A stretch of DNA of 5,384 nt from Actinomycetota bacterium (GTDB taxonomy: Bacteria; Actinomycetota; Thermoleophilia; Gaiellales; Gaiellaceae): positions 1-5,384 of the forward strand of contig VAXK01000283.1 of the NCBI GenBank assembly GCA_005885565.1. The letters run 5' to 3'. Below, one piece after another: positions 1 to 5,384 of this stretch (its first letter is position 1; each line of letters starts with the position of its first letter). The translations under genes and the position numbers were made by a program. The notes under the pieces are model-generated. The model did not search any database and was not told the DNA's origin. It was given only the letters and a program-made list of their open reading frames with translations.

Positions 1-1004
1 CGCTCGTCAAGCCGATCGGCAGCCTGGGCATGCTCGAGGACGTCGTCGAGCGCTGGGCCGCGGCCACCGGCGCCGCGCCGCCGTCGCCGCTCCGAGCCGC
101 GCATCTCGTGCTCGCCGCCGACCACGGCCATACCCGCCACGGCACGAGCGTCTTCGGCAGCCACGTCTCGGCCGAGGTCGCCGCCGCAGCTGCGCGTGGC
201 GAGACGGCGATCGGGGTGCTCGCCCGGGCCCGTCACGAGCGACTCGACGTCGTCGACGTCGGGCTCGACGACGCGACCCCGGACGGGTGCGTCTCCCGGC
301 CGGTCGCCCGCGGCACGGGAGACATCTCGACCGAGTCGGCGATGACGGTCGAGCAGGCTCGGCAGGCGATCGCGCTCGGGGGAGAGCTCGCGGACGAGCT
401 GCTGGACGCGACGGCCGCCGACTGCCTCGTCGTCGGCGAGATCGGGATCGGCAACACGACCACGAGCGCAGCCTTGTTCTGTGCGCTGACGAACAGCGAT
501 TCCGGCCGTGCGGTGGGGCGGGGCACCGGACTCGACGCTCAGGGCATCGCCCGGAAGCGGGCGATCGTGGACGCCGCGCTCCAGCGACACCTCGAGGAGA
601 GGCGGCCGCACGGAGTGGATCCGCCGGCGCTCGACGTCCTCGCGGACGTGGGAGGCTTCGAGTTCGCCGGCCTCGTCGGCGCGATCCAGCGGGCATACCA
701 GCGTCGCGTCCCCGTCGTCCTGGACGGATTCGCGACCTCCGTGGCCGCGCTCGTCGCGGCCAGGCTCCACCCTGGATGCCGCGAGTGGCTGTTCGCCGGC
801 CATCGCTCGGCCGAGCCGGCGCACTCGGAGGTGCTGACCGAGCTCGGGCTCGAGCCGATCCTCGATCTCCGCCTCCGCCTCGGCGAGGCGAGCGGCGCCG
901 CGCTGGCGCTTCCGCTGATCGAGTCCGCGGGACGGATGCACGCGGAGATGGCGACCTTCGAGGAGGCTCGGGTGAGCCCGCCTCCCGCCCGCCCGAGCAG
1001 GTAG
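1..1004 (+). CDS. cobT: CobT, nicotinate-nucleotide:dimethylbenzimidazole phosphoribosyltransferase (5' partial)
   Basis: CobT moves the phosphoribosyl group of nicotinate mononucleotide onto a lower-ligand base, usually 5,6-dimethylbenzimidazole, to give the alpha-ribazole phosphate used in cobalamin nucleotide-loop assembly in the cytoplasm. The first complete codon is at base 3, and the frame is already inside the family's N-terminal motif (KPIGSLG at 9-29; the family usually has KPPGSLG). The real start therefore lies upstream, probably some 20-30 codons away, and the ATG at 30 is internal. Family motifs follow in order: ADHG (117-128), GEIGIGNTTT (435-464), GRGTGLD (516-536), VGGFEFAGL, LDGFATSVAAL, HRSAEPAH and LGEASGA. 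The Glu of the last motif (885-887) aligns with the catalytic base known in Salmonella CobT. The stretch after ADHG, which helps form the base pocket, is unlike the usual family sequence. The protein ends with a short Pro/Arg-rich tail. cobK follows after 77 bp in the same direction. Confidence 0.95.
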   Translation, partial: LVKPIGSLGMLEDVVERWAAATGAAPPSPLRAAHLVLAADHGHTRHGTSVFGSHVSAEVAAAAARGETAIGVLARARHERLDVVDVGLDDATPDGCVSRPVARGTGDISTESAMTVEQARQAIALGGELADELLDATAADCLVVGEIGIGNTTTSAALFCALTNSDSGRAVGRGTGLDAQGIARKRAIVDAALQRHLEERRPHGVDPPALDVLADVGGFEFAGLVGAIQRAYQRRVPVVLDGFATSVAALVAARLHPGCREWLFAGHRSAEPAHSEVLTELGLEPILDLRLRLGEASGAALALPLIESAGRMHAEMATFEEARVSPPPARPSR

Positions 1005-1081
1005 AGCCGGCCTTCGACGTCGGACGGGAGACGCAGACGACCGAGCGCTTCTCGACTCCCGCGGACGGCCGGGGCGGCGGC

Positions 1082-1855
1082 GTGCTGGTGCTCGGTGGCA
1101 CGCGCGAAGGCCGCGAGCTCGCCGAGGCGCTGCACCGGAGCGGCATCTCGGTCGTCTCCTCGCTCGCCGGGCGCGTCCGGAATCCTCGGGTCCCGCGAGG
1201 CGACGTCCGCATAGGCGGCTTCGGCGGGGCGCGTGGCTTGACGAGGTGGCTCACCGAGCACCGCCCGGAGGCGGTCGTCGACGCGACCCACCCCTTCGCC
1301 GCCCAAATCTCCGCGGCTGCGGTCTCCGCCTGTCGCGACGCCGGCGTGCCGTTGCTTCGCCTGGAGCGTCCACGCTGGCGGCGGCTCCCCGGTGATCGCT
1401 GGCACTCGGCCCCGGATCTCGCCCAGGCGGCCGAGATGATCCCTCGGCTCGGCAGCCGCGTGCTCCTCACCACGGGCCGGCAGGGAGTCGCCGCCTTCGC
1501 GCCCGTCACGTCGGCCTGGTTCCTGATCCGCTGCCTCGCGGAGCCGGAGCCGCCGCTCCCACCCAACTGCAGCGTCCTCGTCGATCGCGGGCCGTACACC
1601 CTTGGCGGCGAGCTCGCCCTCATGCGGGCGCACCGCATCGACCTCCTCGTGACGAAGGAGAGCGGGGGACGCGACACGCAGGCGAAGCTCGACGCCGCTC
1701 GACAGCTCGGCCTACCGGTGATCGTCGTCACCCGACCCTCCTCGCCGGCCCCGGCGGTCGTCGACGACGTCGGCGCCGCGCTCTCGTGGGTGCGGGACGT
1801 CACCGCCGAGGGCGCGCTCGAGGGCCGGCCACACACGCGCGAGATGCCCGCATGA
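1082..1855 (+). CDS. cobK: Precorrin-6A reductase (CobK/CbiJ)
   Basis: This enzyme reduces the macrocycle of precorrin-6A (or its cobalt form) with a nicotinamide cofactor, a middle step of corrin ring synthesis. The predicted protein has 257 residues, close to the usual length of about 250. The N-terminus LVLGGTREG (residues 2-10) is the family's nucleotide-binding glycine motif. GRVRNPRVPRGDVRIGGFGG lies at 30-49, the signature VVDATHPFA at 65-73, LLTTGRQG in the middle and VTKESGG at 190-196. The reading frame is open far upstream through cobT, but no ATG, GTG or TTG occurs in frame between the end of cobT and 1082. The GTG at 1082 puts the glycine motif at the N-terminus, as in homologues. 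A GTG two codons later is less likely. The ribosome site is weak (GGGGCGG at 1071-1077). The stop overlaps the cobA-hemD start (ATGA), so translation is probably coupled. The sequence cannot decide between the aerobic CobK and anaerobic CbiJ types. Confidence 0.93.
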   Translation: MLVLGGTREGRELAEALHRSGISVVSSLAGRVRNPRVPRGDVRIGGFGGARGLTRWLTEHRPEAVVDATHPFAAQISAAAVSACRDAGVPLLRLERPRWRRLPGDRWHSAPDLAQAAEMIPRLGSRVLLTTGRQGVAAFAPVTSAWFLIRCLAEPEPPLPPNCSVLVDRGPYTLGGELALMRAHRIDLLVTKESGGRDTQAKLDAARQLGLPVIVVTRPSSPAPAVVDDVGAALSWVRDVTAEGALEGRPHTREMPA

Positions 1856-3303
1856 CGGTCTATCTCGTCGGAGCCGGCCCCGGCGACCCCGGGCTGCTCA
1901 CCGTGCGGGCCGCGGAGCTGATCGCCCAGGCCGACGTGATCCTCTACGACCGCCTGATCCCCGAGGAGTCGCTGGAGAGCGCCCGCCCGGACGCCGTGCT
2001 GTTCTTCGTCGGCAAGCGGAGCGGCGATGAGCAAGTGACCCAGGACGAGATCAACCGCCTGCTGGTCGAGCACGGCCGTCGTCACGACACGGTCGTCCGG
2101 CTGAAAGGGGGTGACCCCTTCGTTTTCGGGCGCGGAGGGGAGGAGGCCCAGGCGCTCCGTGAGTCGGGAGTCACCTTCGAGGTCGTGCCCGGGATCACCG
2201 CCGGCATCGCCGCGCCTGCGTACGCCGGCATCCCGGTGACGAGCCGCGAGCTGGCGAGCGCCGTGGCGTTGGTGGCGGGCCATACCGTCCGAGACCTCGA
2301 CTGGTCGGCGCTGGCGGCCTTCCCCGGGACGCTCGTTTTCTACATGGGCGTGGCCGCCCTGCCCGAGATCACCGAGCACCTGCGGGCGGCGGGCCGCCGC
2401 TCGAACGAGCCTGTGGCGGTGGTCGAGCGCGGGACGCTGCCTCGCCAGCGCACGGTGCTGGCGTCGCTGACGGACATCGCCGAGCGGGTCGTCGAGGAAG
2501 GGATTCGACCCCCGGCGGTAACGATCGTCGGGCCGGTAGCGGCCTTGCACACCCAGACCGCGTGGTTCGAGGCGCGCCCGCTGCACGACGTCACCGTCGC
2601 GGTCGCTCGTGCGCCCGGGGAGGCGGGCGACGTGGCGGCGGGGCTGCGGGCCCTCGGCGCCGCCGTCCTCGAAGCGCCGACGGTGCGGATCGAGCCGATC
2701 GCGGCCGAGCTCCCTGCCCTCGAGCGCTACGACGTCGTCCTCTTCGCCTCGGCAAGCGGTGTCGCTCGACTCTTCGAGCTCCTCCACGAGCGCCGCCGGG
2801 ACGCGCGCGCCCTCGCCGGGCGTCGCATCACGGCGAGCGGGCGCGCCACGGCGGATGCGCTCCGGGCTCGCGGGCTGCTTCCGGACCTCGTATCCCCTCG
2901 TGCGGACGAGCCGCTGGAGGTGCTCGAGGGCGCCGGGGCCGACCGCGCCCTCATCGTCTGCGGCCGCGAGCAGCGGGACGCCCTAGGACGTGTGAGTGCC
3001 GACCTCCTCGTCCTCTACGAGAACCTGGCGGAGCCGCTGTCCTCCGACGAGCTTCGCGCTGTCTCGCACGCCGACTGGATCGCCTTCGCGTCGCCCGCCG
3101 CGGTGCAGCTGCTCGCGGAGGCGACCGGGGGCGCGATCCCGCACGGCCCGCGATCGGCGTCGGTAGATCCGGCCACTTCGGAGGCACTCCGCAGCTGCGG
3201 CCGTGAACCGGACCTCGAGGCGGCTCTCCACACCCGCCAGGGCCTCGTCGATGCCCTCGCGGCGGCGGCTGCAACGACGTCGGTCGCCTCGGTTCCGGCG
3301 TAG
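1852..3303 (+). CDS. cobA: Fused uroporphyrinogen-III C-methyltransferase / uroporphyrinogen-III synthase (CobA-HemD)
   Basis: The predicted protein is a 483-residue two-domain enzyme. Residues 1-240 are a SUMT that uses S-adenosylmethionine to methylate uroporphyrinogen III at C2 and C7, giving precorrin-2. Visible motifs are YLVGAGPGDPGLLT (4-17), VRLKGGDPFVFGRGGEE (82-98), VVPGITAG (111-118), GIPVTSRE (126-133), VAGH (141-144), FYMG (163-166), RGTLPRQRT (193-201) and PAVTIVGPV (221-229). Residues from about 245 to the end match the uroporphyrinogen-III synthase fold (HemD), which closes hydroxymethylbilane. It shows a VLFASASGV segment, an ATADALRARGL segment and AFASPAAVQLL, but it is divergent and its final conserved helix motif is degraded. 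The ATG at 1852 overlaps the cobK stop by four bases and starts exactly at the SUMT N-terminus, so the in-frame codons upstream are not used. CobA-HemD fusions are well known in actinobacteria and firmicutes. The methyltransferase call is very firm and the HemD call somewhat less so. Confidence 0.93.
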   Translation: MTVYLVGAGPGDPGLLTVRAAELIAQADVILYDRLIPEESLESARPDAVLFFVGKRSGDEQVTQDEINRLLVEHGRRHDTVVRLKGGDPFVFGRGGEEAQALRESGVTFEVVPGITAGIAAPAYAGIPVTSRELASAVALVAGHTVRDLDWSALAAFPGTLVFYMGVAALPEITEHLRAAGRRSNEPVAVVERGTLPRQRTVLASLTDIAERVVEEGIRPPAVTIVGPVAALHTQTAWFEARPLHDVTVAVARAPGEAGDVAAGLRALGAAVLEAPTVRIEPIAAELPALERYDVVLFASASGVARLFELLHERRRDARALAGRRITASGRATADALRARGLLPDLVSPRADEPLEVLEGAGADRALIVCGREQRDALGRVSADLLVLYENLAEPLSSDELRAVSHADWIAFASPAAVQLLAEATGGAIPHGPRSASVDPATSEALRSCGREPDLEAALHTRQGLVDALAAAAATTSVASVPA

Positions 3304-3326
3304 AGTCGGCACGGTCCCGGTCCCGC

Positions 3327-3356
3327 CTTGACTTGCTTTCCGACTTCGGCTTGACT
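3327..3356 (+). promoter_or_regulatory. Possible promoter/operator region: two CTTGACT repeats
   Basis: CTTGACT occurs at 3327-3333 and again at 3350-3356, 23 bp apart, in the gap between cobA-hemD and the propeller gene. TTGACT resembles a sigma-70 -35 box (TTGACA). No convincing TATAAT-like box lies 16-19 bp downstream of either copy; the nearest sequence is TTGGTAGAA around 3375-3383. A repeat spaced by about two helical turns could also be a regulator site. The assignment is tentative. Confidence 0.3.
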
Positions 3357-3384
3357 CTGGCACCCTAGGGCTGATTGGTAGAAG

Positions 3385-3400
3385 GCGACCCGGCGGTCGC
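3385..3400 (+). other. Short perfect hairpin in the predicted 5' leader of the propeller gene
   Basis: GCGACC, the four-base loop CGGC and GGTCGC form a 6-bp perfect inverted repeat. It lies 20 bp before the Shine-Dalgarno sequence of the next gene. No T-run follows, so it is a poor terminator for the cobalamin operon. It could be a leader hairpin or a dimeric protein-binding site, or chance in GC-rich DNA. Confidence 0.35.
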
Positions 3401-3420
3401 ACGATCAGCTATGTGTTGGC

Positions 3421-3432
3421 AAGGAGGGGAGG
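3421..3432 (+). promoter_or_regulatory. Strong Shine-Dalgarno sequence that decides the GTG start at 3437
   Basis: AAGGAGGGGAGG includes a full AGGAGG core (3422-3427), nine bases before the GTG at 3437. An in-frame GTG at 3413 lies upstream of this site and cannot use it, so the later GTG is preferred. It is the strongest ribosome-binding site visible in the window. Confidence 0.8.
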
Positions 3433-3436
3433 ACGC

Positions 3437-4762
3437 GTGCCCAAATTTCAGCAAGACGAACATCGGGCGGACGTGGAACAGGAGGGAGCTGAGGCTCCCG
3501 ATCCGAACGGGCTCACTCGCGGGGGGCTTCTGAAGAGGGGAGCGGGGTTGGCCGCTGCGGCTACCGTCGGCGGCGTGGTCCCGGGCGTCGCGGCCGGAGC
3601 GCTTCCGGCCACCGGCGGCGGCCGGCTGCTCAGGCCTCGTCGACGCACGTTCTCGGGGCCCGCGCCGGTTCCGCCGCTGATCCGTTCGCGGCGTGAGCTC
3701 GAGTCGCGTGGCATCCGCGTCGAGACGATGACGACGAACGCCCCCCTGCCGATCACGCAGGGCGGCACGACGTACGCGTTCGCGCAGGAGACGGTCTGGC
3801 TCGACTCCAATAGCTTCGCCGTCGGCCGCTGGGACGGGTCGATGAGCATCTTCGACTTCGAGACGGGGCAGTACCAAGGGCCGCTCATCCAGAAGGCGGT
3901 GAACGACCCGGCCGAGCAGGGCGTCCAGATGATCACGCACCTGCCGGGCAATGCCGTGGTCACGTCGAACGACTTCTCGTCGATCGTGCTGTGGGCCTCC
4001 GCGAGCGGCCAGTGGACGGACCTCACGGCGCTCCAGACGTACACGTACGACTCGTCGCTCGGCTATGCGGTGAACGGGGCGTGGTTCCAGTCAGGCAGCC
4101 CGAACACGCTCGTGGTCGGACACTCCGAGGGCTACATCTCGATCTGGAAGTACAACCCGACGAGCCATGCGCTGACGTTCCAGAGGTCCGTTGGCCTTCA
4201 GAACCCGAACCCGGTGAACCCGTTCAACTCGCACTACATGTACGGCATGGCGGTGGTTCGGGACAATCCCGCGTACGTCGTCACGGGCTCCGACGACGGG
4301 TACATCTCGATCGTCCAGATCCCGTCGGGAAACATCATGTCCCAGACGGTCTACAACCCGAGCGCGCAGCGCGGGATCAACAGCGTGTCGGTGCTCAACG
4401 ACAAGCTGCTCGTCGCGGTCTGCTCGGTCGGGCATTCGGACTACAACCTCTGGTACTACTCGATCAACGAGTCGAACTGGAGCGTGTCGCTGCTCGACAA
4501 GACGAACCTCGTCGTGGACACGTCGCGAGCCCAGGTCTTCAACTTCGACACGATCTGGGGCGCGTACTCGGGTGGCCCGTGCTGGTTCGCGTCCACCGAG
4601 GAAGGCACGCTCTGGATGGGCACGGCCGACAGCACGTTGCACGTCATCGGCTACGAGATCCTGACGGTCCCGGTCGGATCGGCGCTCGCGTACCAGGGAG
4701 GGCCCGGAAGGCTCGTCATGGTCGAATCCGACCTGTTCCAGTTCATCACCGGCGCGTCGTAG
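3437..4762 (+). CDS. Predicted exported beta-propeller (WD40/quinoprotein-like) protein, function unknown
   Basis: I do not recognise a named family. The predicted protein has 441 residues from the GTG at 3437. Residues 1-26 are polar and acidic. Next comes a Tat-like leader, LTRGGLLKRG (26-35), followed by an Ala/Gly/Val-rich hydrophobic stretch to about residue 56. A canonical Tat signal would have two arginines where this has Arg-Gly. No lipobox cysteine is visible, and there is no clear AxA cleavage site, so the protein may be exported and cleaved or stay anchored by the leader. The rest looks like a beta-propeller, with repeated blade-like strands ending in aromatic or hydrophobic runs: GRWDGSMSIFDF (near 130-141), VVGHSEGYISIWKY (near 226-239), VVTGSDDGYISIVQI (near 281-295) and GTLWMGTADSTLHVIGYE (near 390-407). 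It is rich in Asn, Ser, Tyr and Thr, as extracellular propellers often are, and no catalytic motif is evident. It stands alone on its strand, after a 133-bp gap with its own ribosome site, so it is probably a separate transcription unit from the cobalamin genes. Confidence 0.8.
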   Translation: MPKFQQDEHRADVEQEGAEAPDPNGLTRGGLLKRGAGLAAAATVGGVVPGVAAGALPATGGGRLLRPRRRTFSGPAPVPPLIRSRRELESRGIRVETMTTNAPLPITQGGTTYAFAQETVWLDSNSFAVGRWDGSMSIFDFETGQYQGPLIQKAVNDPAEQGVQMITHLPGNAVVTSNDFSSIVLWASASGQWTDLTALQTYTYDSSLGYAVNGAWFQSGSPNTLVVGHSEGYISIWKYNPTSHALTFQRSVGLQNPNPVNPFNSHYMYGMAVVRDNPAYVVTGSDDGYISIVQIPSGNIMSQTVYNPSAQRGINSVSVLNDKLLVAVCSVGHSDYNLWYYSINESNWSVSLLDKTNLVVDTSRAQVFNFDTIWGAYSGGPCWFASTEEGTLWMGTADSTLHVIGYEILTVPVGSALAYQGGPGRLVMVESDLFQFITGAS

Positions 4763-4770
4763 CTTCGAAT

Positions 4771-4812
4771 CTGGGAGCCGCGGGTGCCCTCGAGGGCACC
4801 CGCGGCTCCTAG
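4771..4812. terminator. Long palindrome, probable bidirectional terminator between convergent genes
   Basis: Bases 4774-4809 form a perfect 36-base palindrome centred on CTCGAG, with arms GGAGCCGCGGGTGCCCTC and its complement. The pairing extends outward to 4771-4812 with one G-T wobble. RNA from either strand would fold into a very stable GC-rich hairpin with a tight loop. It lies 8 bp after the propeller gene's stop, and its right edge overlaps the stop codon of the opposing AICAR transformylase gene (4809-4811). No clear T-run follows on either strand, so this is not a classical intrinsic terminator. Such hairpins without a U-tract are commonly proposed as terminators in high-GC actinobacteria. 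Confidence 0.75.
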
Positions 4813-5384
4813 TGCATGAAGAGCCGCACGTGGTGACAGCTCATGACGATGCCGTGCGCGTTCGCCGCGGCCACCACGTCGCCTTGGCGGGCGGAGCCGC
4901 CCGGCTGGGCGATCGCGCGCACGCCGGCGGCCGCTGCGCAGGCGACGGCATCGCGGAAGCGGAGCAACCCGTCGGAGCTCAAGGCCAGCTCCCCGAGCTG
5001 CTCCAGCCATTCGTCTCGCGCCTTCGAGTCGAGCGGCTCGGGTTCTCGCGTGAAGAGAGAGCGCAAAGCGCCCCGTAGCTCGCGCGAGTCGTCGCCCCGG
5101 CCGTAGAGGTCGGTCGCGTAGTCGCGATCCGCCTGACCCACCTCGTCCCGAAAGGGAAGCCTGCGCACGGCGGGATGGCGGCGCACGTGCCACAGCTGCG
5201 CCTTGCGCACCGCCGCGTGCATGCACTCGCCCCGCGACTGCGCCCCGCACCCGACGCCGACCAGCTGCCCCTCGAGCGCGACGGCCGCCGCGTTCGATTG
5301 AGCCCATCTGACCGCGATCGTGGCGAGCAACAGATCTCGGGCCAGCTCGTCGCCGAGATCGTGCCCTTCCGTGGCGATCGTGTC
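4809..5384 (-). CDS. purH: AICAR formyltransferase, PurH/ATIC-type C-terminal part (5' partial)
   Basis: This domain transfers a formyl group from 10-formyltetrahydrofolate to AICAR, the next-to-last step of IMP synthesis. The gene enters the window on the - strand and stays open to 5384, so only the last 191 residues are seen. The TTG at 5328-5330 is internal to the family homology and is not the start. Motifs in order (residues counted from the window edge) are ATIAVRWAQSN (21-31), GQLVGVGCGAQSR (39-51), LWHVRRHPAVRRLPF (64-78), SSDGLLRFRD (136-145), IAQPGGSARQGDV (158-170), HGIVM (177-181) and VRLFMH at the very end. The LWHVRRHP segment and the spacing resemble animal ATIC and stand-alone bacterial or archaeal AICAR transformylases more than the E. 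coli-type PurH. The usual FFPFRD motif reads LLRFRD. Whether a cyclohydrolase (MGS) domain precedes it cannot be seen, so the protein may be a single-function enzyme. It converges on the propeller gene. Confidence 0.88.
   Translation of the reverse strand, partial: DTIATEGHDLGDELARDLLLATIAVRWAQSNAAAVALEGQLVGVGCGAQSRGECMHAAVRKAQLWHVRRHPAVRRLPFRDEVGQADRDYATDLYGRGDDSRELRGALRSLFTREPEPLDSKARDEWLEQLGELALSSDGLLRFRDAVACAAAAGVRAIAQPGGSARQGDVVAAANAHGIVMSCHHVRLFMH

Noticed and set aside
287..1081. Upstream extension of the cobK frame through cobT
   Set aside because: This part is an Arg/Gly/Ala-rich shadow of cobT with no family similarity. CobK homologues begin right at the LVLGGTREG motif, which the GTG at 1082 provides.
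7..2787. A 926-codon open frame on the - strand across cobT, cobK and cobA-hemD
   Set aside because: It is rich in Arg, Pro, Ala and Ser with no recognisable motif, and it lies antisense to three clearly conserved genes. Long antisense frames are expected where the third codon position is almost always G or C.
3304..3345. Terminator for the cobalamin operon from AGTCGG (3304-3309) pairing with CCGACT (3340-3345)
   Set aside because: The stem is only six base pairs with a loop of about 30 bases and no T-run. It could easily arise by chance.
3365..4044. Two overlapping - strand open frames opposite the propeller gene's 5' half
   Set aside because: The + strand frame has a strong ribosome site, a leader and blade-like repeats. 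The - strand translations show no coherent domain.
3437..4762. Propeller gene as horizontally acquired DNA because of its lower G+C
   Set aside because: Third codon positions remain strongly G/C, as in its neighbours. The lower G+C comes from the Asn-, Tyr-, Ser- and Thr-rich protein, so composition does not show transfer.
4812..5106. Small + strand open frames opposite the AICAR transformylase gene
   Set aside because: They lie antisense to well-conserved PurH/ATIC motifs and have no ribosome site or recognisable domain.

Overview
The window is high-GC bacterial DNA (roughly 70% G+C by eye, with most codons ending in G or C). Its gene set and codon style fit an actinobacterium, possibly a deep-branching soil or metagenome lineage of the Thermoleophilia type. 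That placement is inference, because there is no rRNA or other marker here. I see no tRNA or rRNA gene, CRISPR array, insertion sequence or integrase.

Left region (1-3303, + strand): three cobalamin/corrin biosynthesis genes in a row. They are a 5'-truncated cobT (lower-ligand nucleotide assembly), cobK/cbiJ (precorrin-6A reductase) and a cobA-hemD fusion (uroporphyrinogen-III synthase plus its C-methyltransferase, which makes precorrin-2). cobK and cobA-hemD overlap by four bases (ATGA), so they are very probably translationally coupled. The fusion protein supplies the front of the corrin ring pathway, CobK acts in the middle, and CobT prepares the activated lower ligand for the end. The operon presumably continues upstream of the window.

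Middle region (3304-4762): a 133-bp intergenic stretch with two CTTGACT repeats 23 bp apart, a short perfect hairpin and a very strong Shine-Dalgarno sequence. It is followed by one + strand gene for a predicted exported, membrane-anchored or lipid-independent beta-propeller (WD40/quinoprotein-like) protein of unknown function. Its leader looks Tat-like but has Arg-Gly where the twin arginine should be.

Right region (4763-5384): a long palindrome, probably a two-way terminator, separates the propeller gene from a convergent, 5'-truncated - strand gene. That gene encodes the C-terminal part of an AICAR formyltransferase (PurH/ATIC family, purine synthesis) and resembles the animal ATIC-like form more than the ordinary bacterial PurH.

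Most of the window is ordinary metabolism. The points most worth a second look are the propeller protein and its leader, the divergent AICAR transformylase, the divergent substrate-pocket region of CobT and the palindrome that overlaps a stop codon.
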